Of a stretch of DNA of 64,000 bases, positions 21,807-32,437 are shown piece by piece. The stretch is from Dichetophora obliterata (Eukaryota; Arthropoda; Insecta; Diptera; Sciomyzidae). Numbering within the stretch: position 1 is the stretch's first letter; each line of letters begins with the position of its first letter. Where the stretch lies: assembly GCA_963920525.1 (NCBI GenBank), contig OY986435.1:270999574-271063573 (forward strand). Reading direction: 5' to 3'. The notes beneath the pieces are model-generated. The model worked only from the letters and a program-made list of their open reading frames with translations, searched no databases and was not told the origin of the DNA. The position numbers were made by a program, and so were the translations under genes.

Positions 21807-22724
21807 CAGGGTCCGCCATCTAACTTTTTTTTCAACTAGTGCTTATTTCGTGAATGGTAACACTTAGCTCATGTCTGATTGGACAGATAATTAGTTTTAT
21901 CCTTCCGATTAACGAATATGGTTGTGTATACGCTTGAACAACGCTGGGAAATATTGCGACATTACTTTGATGCAGAAAATGCCGATTTTGCCAAAAAAAT
22001 CATCTTTTCAGATAAAGCTCATTTTGATCTTGGCGGGTATGTAAACAAGCAAAATTGTCGCATTTGAGGCACAGAAAACCCGCACGCATGCATTGAAAAG
22101 CCGCTGCACCCAAAACGAGGAACTGTTTGGTGCGGATTTTGGTCCAGAGGCATAATTGGGCCATTTTTCTTCGAAAATGAGCAAGGAGTGGCCGTTACAG
22201 TCAATGGCGATCGTTATCGGGCCATGTAGAACAAATTTTTGTTCACAAAAATTGAAGAGGAGGATATTGGCAACATTTGATTTCAACAGGATGGCACTAC
22301 GTGCCACACAGCCGAAGCTACACTCGATGTTTTGCGCCCTGTTTTTGAAGATCGCATTATCAGCCGCAGAGCTGATGTCGTTTGGCCACCTCGGAGCTGC
22401 GATTTGACGCCGTTAGACTATTATTTGTGGATTGCCCTCAAAGATAAGTGTTACGCCGACAACCCAGAGACAATTGACGCTTTAAAGGACAATATTTGTG
22501 AAGCCATTGGTGAAATAGAGCTGCACACAATCGATAATGTGCTTAAAAATTGAACCGATCGTGTAGGCTACTGCATGGCCAGCCGAGGCAGCCATTTGAA
22601 TGAAATTATTTTCCATTATTAACCGGAAGAATTGTACCTTCAAATCAAAATAAAAATTTGAGAAAATATCCAGTAGTTTTTTTTAATAGAATTTTCAAAA
22701 AAAAAAGTTATTTGGCGGACCCTT
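21807..22724 (+). mobile_element. Mariner-like element, DD41D (rosa-type), internally deleted
   Basis: TIRs CAGGGTCCGCCATCTAACTT (left) and the complement of AAGGGTCCGCCAAATAACTT (right) are flanked by TA at 21,805-21,806 and 22,725-22,726. The 918-bp length is below the roughly 1.3 kb of complete mariners. It encodes the transposase remnant described separately. The DD41D/rosa lineage was first described from Ceratitis, which is one reason to suspect a tephritid host. Such lineages also move horizontally, so this is weak taxonomic evidence. Confidence 0.85.
21918..22622 (+). pseudogene. DD41D mariner transposase pseudogene
   Basis: The reading frame from ATG 21,918 to TAA 22,622 is 235 codons long and stays in frame throughout, with three internal stops (after CRI, after YRAM and before FQQDG). 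It starts VVYTLEQRWEILRHYF, the first helix of the mariner DNA-binding region. It then jumps to ADFAKKIIFSDKAHFDLGGY, so most of the HTH region and the linker are missing by a deletion that kept the frame. IFSDKAHF carries the first catalytic D and FQQDGTTCHT the second. CDLTPLDYYLW carries the third, 41 residues after the second. The C-terminus GYCMASRGSHLNEIIFHY is complete. It is dead as an enzyme, but the termini could still be mobilised by a related transposase. Confidence 0.85.
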
Positions 22725-22726
22725 TA

Positions 22727-24903
22727 GAAATAAATTAAGAGGGACCTCAAGAAAAACAAACAAAATCTTTTTCTCCATACTAATAAGGACCAGTCTAATC
22801 TTCATGCAATAATATTAGAAGAAAAATTTTTAAATGAACGAGAAAATTTCGAACACGAAACTTAAAGTTTATTTTTAAATAAGCTCCGATATTGTTATAT
22901 TATCCTTAAGATTTTTCGACCATAAAAATAATTCCGCTCTCTAAATACTTTCAACAAAACATTTTATGAATTTTGCAATTCATTACCCTAATTTTTTTAT
23001 TCAATAATAATTTATATTAGGTCAGAAAGACCCAAACAGCATTTCGTTATTCGTTTTTTTTTTTAAATTATTGCAAATTAAATTACCGACATGCCCATGT
23101 TAAAGTAATACTCTCTGTAAGACAAAAAGTAATAGATTGCACGAATTTTCTTCATTATTTTATTTATTGCCTAAAAGTGAAGTGTTTGTTTTAAAGGTAA
23201 CCTTAAACATTTGTCGCTAAACATTTGGCCGTCCAAAAACTTGCAGCGCTCGTCAAACTAGTTAATTGATTTGAATTTCTTTATAAATTGGATACGAAAA
23301 TATTTTGCCGTCCTGTCAATTCTGCTGCAATCAAATTGATTTCTTTGCTAACTTTTTGTTTTCCTCAAAATTTTTCAGCACTCAAAAATGTTTCCGCCTC
23401 TAAAATGTTGCCGCCCTTAGCCCGGGCCTCTCGAGCCTAGGGCTTAATTCAGCACTGACTGAATTTTCATAGATATCATTTCTTCTATTTTAAATAACCA
23501 TGACATTTTGGAATATTCATGTAGATTCTTTTTCGTATTGATTTGCTTTCAGTATTTTTCAACTGAATTTAAATTTGAATTTGTTTTTATTTTATATACC
23601 AACAATATTAACAGGTGTAAATCAAAGTATAAAATTACAATTATTTAATAGTGTTTAATGAAAAGAATTGATATAAACATTTTAATTGTTAATGAAACAA
23701 TAATTAAAAATTTATTAAAAACCTTTAACATAGAAAAAAATTTTTTAAACAAATTTAGATACTTTTGTTTAAAATTGACTTTCCTTAAAACTAAACAAAT
23801 TTCAGATTCTTAGAACAAAAACTTATTAAAGTCAAACCATTTTTCATTTTGAAGTCAAACTTTTTTGTAAGTGTGAAGAGTTGATGTAGCGGTCAACAAA
23901 ACTGTTGTCTAGTATGCTTGGTGATTTGTTTTGCAAATAGTTTATTTTTCTTGTAACCTGTTGCTAATTCATCTGCTTGATGAATTCGGGAGTGAAGCGG
24001 AAAGAGAAGCGGAAAATTTTGAGATGATGAAAAGCGTAGATGTACAGAACACGGGAGAGCGAGAACATGCTGTAATGAAAAAGCAGTGTTGCACATTCTG
24101 CATATCTTTCCTTAAAAGGGTTTTTGCCAATAGCGATGTTGCTTTGACGTATAATTACATCTTAAAGCGCAAATTTGTTTGTTTGTTTTTGTTTAAACTT
24201 TAGGGTAAAAGTACAGCCTTTAATATTCCACGTTCAAAGTTAAAATGTATGCCAAAATATCAGTTATGTGGCGAACATTGATAAAATTGTATAACCTTTT
24301 TTCGCAGAACCTCTCACATGGCAGAATATCAGGCAAATTTTAAGTTTTGTTTTTGCGTAAAATAATAAAAAACAAAATAAATATTTTTTCCTAAAAATTC
24401 CTAAGTCAAAATATTACTAAAATATCCCAAGTCAAAACATTACTAAAATTTTTTGTTTTACAAAATACATACTCGATACGATAACTAGATAATTTGCACA
24501 GTATTTACGATTACAGTTATAAAACGCCCGATTTGTGTATCACTGAGGATGCAACATTGATTTTAGGCTGCTCTGAGCACGATGAGCGCAATTATAATTT
24601 TCGCAATGCAGGCGCTCATGCTAGGGTCACCATGCACTATTGTTTTAAGAATACAAATGATATATTTTTAATTCAATATATTAATACTTCTTCTATCAAA
24701 CATAATATTATGCTATTATTTATAATATTACGATTTAAAATTATAGAAAACTTCTTCTTCAAATTTGAACTTAATATATAAAAAAAAAATTGAATTTATG
24801 AAATGAACAATTCAATTAAAGCGTTCAGTCAAAAATTTGTTTTTTGGAACCGCTAACTTGGAGAACGTAATTTTAATTGTTTTCCTAGCCTCAAAACGCT
24901 ATC
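22727..24903. other. Non-coding interval
   Basis: No gene is supported. A stretch near 24,200-24,275 (ACAGCCTTTAATATTC...GCCAAAATATCAGTT) resembles 31,780-31,838, so it is a third member of that repeat family. A GC-rich CCCGGGCCTCTCGAGCC block near 23,420 stands out but is unexplained. Confidence 0.4.
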
Positions 24904-24906
24904 TTA

Positions 24907-25579
24907 AGGCCGAAACATAATAGGCTCGAGCTGGCTGCAGCTAATGTCAAATTTTATACAACTACATAGAAATGACGCGTACAACCCATAATTGCTCAAG
25001 CCAGCTTTTTCGTCAAGTTTCGTTAACTTGATCTGACTGCAGGAAAAGCAATTAAAATCGAATGTTCCGTAAGGAATCAGCTGTTTTTTTCTATCAAACG
25101 AATTTAAATGAAATTAACATTAACTGATTTTCGCGATTCATTCCAGTTATCACAAATTCAACTAAAAAAATCAAACAAAACTAATTAATACACAAATTAG
25201 CGAATTTTTCCAATGACTTAGGGTCAGATTTTCAGTACGAGCTTAAACTTAAGTCAAATTAAACCTAGCTTTACTCACCAAAATTGGACGTTTAAGCTCG
25301 GTTTAACTATATATTTTAGCAATCGTTGAAGTTAAATTGACTTAAATTATCAAATAATGTGTTTCTTTTTTGCCTAAACAAAGTTAAAGCGTCCAATTTT
25401 GGTGAGTTAAGGTCTGCTCAATGTGACTAGACCTTAAACTCGTACTGAAAAACTGGCCCTTAAAGACGAGCTCGATCATGTCATTTTGTTAAAATTTAGT
25501 ATTTGGCAGAACTTGAGCTAGATTTTCGTTGATTTTTGACATTATCTACACCCAGCTCGAGCCTTTTATGTTTGAGCCT
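24907..25579. mobile_element. Harbinger-like MITE (TIR AGGCCGAAACAT...)
   Basis: The left end AGGCCGAAACATAATAGGCT and the right end, complementary to AGGCTCAAACATAAAAGGCT, continue as imperfect inverted repeats through GCTCGAGCTGG and into TAATGTCAAA. TTA flanks both sides (24,904-24,906, 25,580-25,582), suggesting a 3-bp PIF/Harbinger duplication. Noncoding. A second MITE of the same insertion type sits inside it. Confidence 0.65.
25221..25459. mobile_element. Harbinger-like MITE (TIR GGGYCAGWTTTTCAGTACGA)
   Basis: The 239-bp unit begins GGGTCAGATTTTCAGTACGA and ends with the complement of GGGCCAGTTTTTCAGTACGA. TTA lies on both sides (25,218-25,220, 25,460-25,462). Inside, CACCAAAATTGGACG and CGTCCAATTTTGGTG form a second perfect inverted pair. 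It is fully contained in the 24,907-25,579 element, which therefore inserted first. Confidence 0.75.
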
Positions 25580-25582
25580 TTA

Positions 25583-28500
25583 ATCTCGTTTGAGAAGTCA
25601 AAATTCTGATGTCAGCTTGGGTTAAATAATGCGCCTTGCCACCACATTGCATTAGTCCTAAAAAGATAATCTGCGTCAAATTAACGCACAAGTGAAGGAA
25701 TTATTTTTGTTACTTATAGAAGAGGTTTGAAGTTTTTGTTGTTTTTTAATAAATAAATAAATATAAACTCATTAAATGTGCTATTTATTATTATACCTGT
25801 GTGTACATATATAAAAATGGTTGGTTAATTCAAATCATTATATAAGGCTTGACGTTGTAGCTAGTTACCACTCATGCGTCAATTTGACGCATGATTATCT
25901 TTTACGTACATCACAATATGATTATCTTTCTCAATATTATTAAACACAATTTGATTTTACACACTTGCTGTCAGTTATAAGATATTTTTAGAACTTTTAA
26001 AAGATGCAATTTATAAAGTATATAATAATAAAAATGTGGTAACCCTGTATACATTAATGGGCTATACTATAACTTTGTAAAGCAGACTCTCACACTCACC
26101 ATCAGTGCTGCCAGTAAGATTCAGCTAGGTTCAAATAGATTCATCTTATTTGTGAATTGTGTAAATTGTGTTTAGCTCCTAGCTTCTTTTTCAAGCTTTT
26201 TTTCGTTAAGAGCGTATATATTCTTAACTACTACTTTTACTTATTAATAAAGGTCAGTATTAAACTATATTTGAAAATTTAAAAGAAACATTATCAAAAA
26301 TACCTTTAATTAATTTAATATACACACAAATTTCTCAATTTTCTTTAGTTTTGTGTACATAAAATTTAATAAAGGTAGTTTTTAATAATTTTTTATGCAG
26401 CAATACATTGCATTTACAAATCAATCAATATTATTGATAAACTGATAAACTGATTAAATATAGCAGTTGTGTTTGCTTTTAACTATTTTCTTTTTTTAAC
26501 TTACAAAAAATGGTTAGCTTTTTTTAGTTGCTTCTGTTAGCAACTTTAGCTACAGGTTCAACATTTTTCTGGCAACACTGATCACGATATAAATGGCGCT
26601 TTTCCTACGCTCTTTCTCATTCTCTTCGTGCATGTCCCTCGTTCCTTTTACCACCGAATTCATCAAGTATATGCTGTTGCCCGTGCTGCTTGCTACGGGC
26701 AGGCAGAACGCCCGTATGATCAAAACGCCCGCACGAGCGACTTTCGACACCTCCAGTCTAGATGAAGAATTTTCATACAAAATTTAGATTTCTGGTAACG
26801 GTTGTTGTTTTGTAATAGAAAAGTAACTCATATGCAACTACAAGGCCCAAAAAAACATTATCAACCAAATCTATGTCATTTGAGTGATGAAAATATTAAG
26901 GATTAAGCTTTGACTCAATTAAACGTTTTCAAAGAACAGTTTCTATTCTTTTTTATTTTATCGATAAGATAAAATGTTCCAAAAACGTTCTAGCTACCAG
27001 TAAAATGACGAAGAAAGAAATAAATGGACAAAGAGAAACAATATTGCTAGAAGGGCTCAACTAATAAAAATGCATGACTTTGCCGCTTTCAAAATAATGC
27101 CTGCTTGAGCCAGGGTGTTTAAATAAATCAGCTTCTATTAAAGATTTTATGGCTTTGTAGCACTACAATCGGGTTTCTTTGCACCCAAAACGTTAACTAT
27201 AAGATTTTGATGAAATAGCAAGTGATTTTAAGCAATGAGAGAAACAAAGCGAAGTAAACGGAATTAAACAGAATTTCTGCATCAAGCAAGCGGCTACATA
27301 AAGTGACACTGATGGGAATAATGATAATGATAATGACGATGATGGTGCTACTGATGATGACGATGTTTACTATAATAATAATGTTTCGAATGATGTGCCA
27401 CATTATTTGCATGAAATCGCCTTAAATTCCATCAATACTCAATTCATTTTTGTTGCTGACTGCTTAGTTCCTTTTTCTATAATCAAAACGGAAACGGAAA
27501 CTTAAGAAAAATACAATGCAAGCACTCGCAATAAACAGTGACAACAACAAAAACACCAACTACAATGAAAAAATAAACCAAAAACCAAACGACTGAGAAA
27601 TTAATTCAAATCATTGCATAATCAATTTGCGTCGTTTTGCAATGATGTTAGCTGTAAAATTTGTTGCTGTTGTTATGTTCATCATTTATTCTTTTTAGTA
27701 TTAGATTGTGTTATCCTCTGTTTTTTTTTCTTTTCTTTGTATAACTTTTTGTTCTATTCTATTCTATTCTATTATATTCACAATTTTTTTTTTCTTGTAG
27801 GCAATGTATTCCTAAAATCTTCTCAAGAATTGTTGCGCTTGACAAAAAAAAAATGCCCTAGAACAAATACAATGATAGGAAAAAATAAAAGGCGCCACAA
27901 TAAGCGGAAATGAAATTTTGAACCATTTGCTTCCGGTTGCCGTTGATTCTTTTGTTCGAAGTGAAGAAAAATCTCACTGAATGACGCTCGTTCACTTTTT
28001 CGCTGCTAGGCTAAGGTTATAATGTGTGTGTGTGTGTGTGTGTTTGTGTGTGGATATAGCTACAGTTTCCTAGCTTGTCATTCATATCTTTTCTGTAGGT
28101 ACATTTTGTTTACACTTAGTTTCTGTTGAAAGAAATAAGAAATATAAAAGTATTTTCTATACTTGCATTCGTACGTTCGTTCTTGGAAAATGAGTATCTA
28201 AAGCTTTATAATTGTTTGCAACCCTTCAATCATTAAACATCACGACCTAACAAATCTATCTCTTTCACTTTGTTCTTTTTTCGTTCCTCTCTCTACCGGC
28301 CAACAACAGCAGCAGAGCGCTTTTTTGCCCCAAAGGATTCATAAAGTTATTTTTAAGTAGCTTAAACTTTATAATGTAAGGATTGTCCCGCGTGACACAC
28401 TCTACAAATATTTAATTATAAATTCCGTAAGGATATGCCTTCTTCTCAATTTCAATTCCCGTTCGGAAGATTTTAGAGTTCTTTCGTTCTTTGTTTTTAT

Positions 28501-30455
28501 CACATCCTTTAAACAAAATAACACTAACAACAACCACAACGGGAAGCAGCACGACCAGCCCCAGTCATCTACCCTCCCAATCACCCTGTCTTACATTGTA
28601 ACTGTCAGCCAGTGTTGCAAATTAAAGTTACAATTTAAAAATATGCCCAGAAAACACAGAACAAAGTTAGAACACTTATTAAAAAAGTAAAAATAATAAA
28701 AAAATATAAAAATAAAAAGTAATTCATTCTGTGGAAAATAAACAAAACATTAACGTTTCATTTAAATATTTTATATTTTTTGTGTTATGAGATTGGGTTG
28801 CCATCAGCTAATAATTTTCTTTTTAATTTGCTTCTAAATTCTTTCTTTTGCTATTAAAATAAATAGCACAGTTAGTAATTTAAAAAAAAAATGGAATTTT
28901 TTTAATAAACCTTTTTGCTGTTGCTGTTTTTAATATATTTTTAGATTTTTTTTTTTATTATGAAGGTTGAAGATATGTCTTTGTGTATAATTTCTAAATT
29001 TTGTTTGTTGAGATATACACGATGAACACAGCTACATTAATAATTCAGTTTTGTTTCAAGTCGACTTAAGCAATTATTGCTATTTGGCATAGAATTATTT
29101 ATTATGTTGCGTGAATTCGTCTGCATCAGAGAACTGCGAGAGTGAACTTATGTAGCAATACAAGTAAATTCCTTAAATTGCAACCTTGAATGTATTTGTT
29201 ATGCCTTCACACAACTTGCAAGTGGAAGTTATACTCCCCAAAAACGGCTGTCCTCAAGACTAGTTGCTAGTTACTTTCCAGTAAGCACAAGATTTTTCGG
29301 ATGCCTTATGTCTTTAATAATTCTTCTTAAACTATTCATACCTTCCACGGGTCAATATTTATAGAGTGACATGTGGCACCAGGTTCTATTATTTTTACCT
29401 TGAAAAAATTTCTTTGAAACACATCCATCTCCCATCTGCTATCTCCAATATTTTGTCGGGCAATTAAAGTGATGCAGCTTTTCGTTTAAGACTCTTATAT
29501 TCAGACTCTTTGTTTCGTTTGTGTATTCCCTCTTGTAAAAATTTTTCGGTGATGACATTTTAGTGCAGAATTGTAAGCAAAATGTGACAATATATATTTT
29601 GTGTTGTAAAGATCATTACTTTCTTTTCCTTGCTTAAACAGCAGTTTGACTTTATTCGTCATTGTAGCTACATAGTGTTTTCTAACAGGAAGTTTTGCAG
29701 TAATGTGAGTTTGTAAAAATTATTATTCTTAATGTTTGAACCAGAATAAGGCTTTCTATATAAATGAACAAATATTTTATTCATCCATAATTCTGATTAG
29801 TAGAGAAAGAGTTTCATTAAGTTATATAAATTATTGTGAAAGTAGTTTTGTTCAGTCATTTTCTTTCATTTGTTTGTTTTTTTTATTGTCTCTTTTTGTT
29901 GTGTTTCTTTTTTTTTGTGTTTCTTTTTGTGTTTTCTTTCGTTTTCCTTGTGTTTTTAACGCAGAATTCGTTAAATTTTGTTACTATTCTCTACTCTTTT
30001 GTGCGTCATAACCTGCTTATAAAATTTTATGGAGATGACATTGTAATGCAGAACTGTAAGCGGAGACAAAATCTTGTTTAATGACCGATTAATCGGCATC
30101 GCCATCGGCTGGTATCAGCAAAAAATTCAAGCATCGGAATAGGTATCGTTTCAAAATTACAAAATCGAAATCGGTTTTATATCGGCAAAATTTTTACGGT
30201 TGCGATTAAATATAATTCAATTCCTCCGTCTAGTGTTGCAAATGAGCAATTTTTTGGTGCTGTAAGACAATTATACAGCAAAAGGAGATGTAGTTTAAAA
30301 GTAGTAAATGCTGAAAAATGGCCTTTTTACATTATAATATTCAATTGCTTAATATTGAGTACATAAAAATATACAAGTTTTTAAAAGTTCTTTATATCAT
30401 TATTTGATTTACACACTAGGGAGTCCAATACCGGAAGATTTTTTCGATCCCGAAA
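25583..30455. other. Non-coding AT-rich interval with microsatellites
   Basis: No gene is recognised in almost 5 kb. Simple repeats include TTCTA pentamers at about 27,752-27,775 and a GT run at 28,022-28,052. A local GC-richer patch at 26,590-26,765 has overlapping ORFs on both strands, neither with a known motif. TTTCTTTTT-rich sequence at 29.87-29.95 kb produces a hydrophobic-looking but meaningless ORF. Confidence 0.4.
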
Positions 30456-30632
30456 ATGTTGTTGTTGTTTCTTTGGAAAAAATTTGTTAGAGCAATTAAT
30501 TGTTTTAACCTGACCTAAAAGCTCAAGCAACAATTTTTAACTATCAAACAACTAGAATTTGTATTTAAAATCAAGATTGACTTAAGCTCTCAAACATTTA
30601 GAATTTGTATTTAAATCATAAAAAATTAACAT
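30456..30632 (+). repeat. About 185-bp dispersed repeat, copy 1
   Basis: It runs from TGTTGTTGTTTCTTTGGAAA to ATCATAAAAAATTAACAT and includes ATCAAACAACTAGAATTTGT. Copy 2 is inverted at 32,249-32,437; copies 3 and 4 are direct at 60.29-60.47 and 60.86-61.05 kb. The internal ACTAGAATTTGTATTTAAA and TTAGAATTTGTATTTAAA pair is an inner direct repeat. No coding potential. Confidence 0.75.
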
Positions 30633-31692
30633 ATTAATAAATAATAAGGTAATATAGAAAACTTTCAATTGTACGTAAATAAATTCATTTATAAAGAAAC
30701 AAAAACAACACAAAACACAAAACATTAATGATATTTACAAATGCGTTATTTTCATTGTAGTAAAAACATATGCTTTACCTAGCGGTTTTTTTTTTTGTTT
30801 TACATGAAATCTCTAAAAATTTTAAGTGTGGTAATTTTTATAAGCCTACTGATATGTTGAACGAGCGTGGGTTTTAAAGTTCCATAAACAACTGATCGGT
30901 TGCCAGTTATTTTCTAATTGCAAAAATGGAAGAAGCTCAAAATTCAAATTTATGCCATCTATTAATAAACTTTATCAAATTGAATAGTTAATGTATTTGC
31001 ATAGTAACAAAACACTATAGTAGAAGGTTCCTAAACATAAATTCTATTTCAATGGGTGCTCATAATTGCGGTTTTAAACTATGGCAAAAAAAACAACACA
31101 GTACCACGATACCACACAATTGTGAATACCCCTATTGTTACAAAAAATAAAAATTAAATAATATTTATGACTAGCAAACTGTAATAATTTTAAGAACAAA
31201 AAAATAAAAAAGAAAAATATAATAAAAAACAGTTAAAGGTATTATTACATAATTGTTAAAATTTCTTGTCTTCATGTTTTTTTAAGGCAAATTAAGGTCA
31301 GAATATCTGATAATTTTTAAATACCATAGCTGACTTACCGATATTGCATTTCTTCTAAAACCTTGCAAAGTTTTTGCTCCAGTGATTCACACTCATCGTC
31401 CAAACAATCTTTTTCAGCCTCAATAAAAGTTTCTTCTAAATCTACATTCATATCAACTTGAATTGAAATATTTGCATTTACGTGAATAGAAATTTTTTAT
31501 TTAAAAATCACGGGATCCAGGAAAAAAAATCCCTTGATTTAAAAGGGCTTAAATCGTCCGGGATCCCGGGATGATCGACTTCCCCCTTACACACATACTA
31601 AATATTTAATTATTTTAATTTTTATGTTGAATTAGTTTAACTTTTATATTTTGAACAAATAAAATGCATAGAATGTTTGCATTTAAATTTTT

Positions 31693-31845
31693 TGACGTAG
31701 AATTACGTCTTACAGCGCGGTTTGTATGGGGGTCATTTTCACGAATTTTTTCAAAGTGATATTTGACACTTTGGGGTATACCTACAGCCTTCAATATTCA
31801 GCGTACAAAGAAAAAATAAATGCCAAAATATCAGTTTTAGTGAGA
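31693..31845. repeat. Inverted repeat partner, copy 1
   Basis: TTACAGCGCGGTTTGTATG through TTTGGGGTATACCTACAGCC is an imperfect reverse complement of 34,288-34,395, about 2.5 kb away. This may mark the two ends of one decayed DNA element enclosing 31.7-34.4 kb. A third relative lies at 24.2 kb. Confidence 0.55.
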
Positions 31846-31958
31846 ATAAAACGAATATCTAATAAAATAGCAGAATCTAAGAAGATGAAAAATTCATATA
31901 TTCGTATGAGAAATGCACAAGCAGCTTAGCTGCAGTAGCTGCTTATGCTGTTTTTAAG

Positions 31959-32049
31959 GTTGTTGTTGTTGTTGTGTTTGCTTGTTTGTTTCGTAATCAC
32001 GTCGTTCGTTGTTGTGCTGCTATTGTTGTTGTTGTTGTTGTTGTTGTTT
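31959..32049 (+). repeat. GTT trinucleotide tracts
   Basis: Two GTT runs (31,959-31,976 and about 32,023-32,049) are separated by mixed GT-rich sequence. The overlapping ORF is a leucine/valine translation of the repeat and is not a gene. Confidence 0.8.
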
Positions 32050-32248
32050 TTTATTAATATGTATGTAATACATACATATATTAATACTCATCAGTTGCTT
32101 TCATTTTTTTTTTTGTCACCCAGATAGCCAATCGGCTCGGTTCAAAACGGTGTGCACTTTTAAAAGCACTGAAGCGGACCGTTTCGTTGTCAGCAAACTA
32201 TGCAATGTGTATTTCATATAAGCGTACCATACATAAAGTTGTATATTA

Positions 32249-32437
32249 ATGTTGATTTTCTATGATTTAATACAAATTCTAAATGTTTAATAGTTTAAAT
32301 CATTCTTGATTTTAGATACAAATGCTAGTTGTTTGATTCTTTAAAATCGTTGAAATTGCAAATAAAATTGAGTTTTAGGTCAGGTTAGAACAACTAATTG
32401 CTCTAACGAATTTTTCCAAAGAAACAACAACAACATT
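32249..32437 (-). repeat. About 185-bp dispersed repeat, copy 2 (inverted)
   Basis: This is the reverse complement of 30,456-30,632, sharing CCAAAGAAACAACAACAACA, CTAGTTGTTTGAT and TACAAATTCTAAATGTTT. With copy 1 it forms an inverted pair about 1.6 kb apart. Confidence 0.75.

Noticed and set aside
26550..26787. Overlapping ORFs on both strands in a GC-richer patch
   Set aside because: No domain or conserved motif is recognisable and no start or splice context supports either strand; it could be a host exon fragment but I cannot support it.
29736..30081. Hydrophobic ORFs resembling membrane proteins
   Set aside because: The Phe/Leu/Val richness comes from TTTCTTTTTGTG simple sequence; two overlapping frames look equally hydrophobic.
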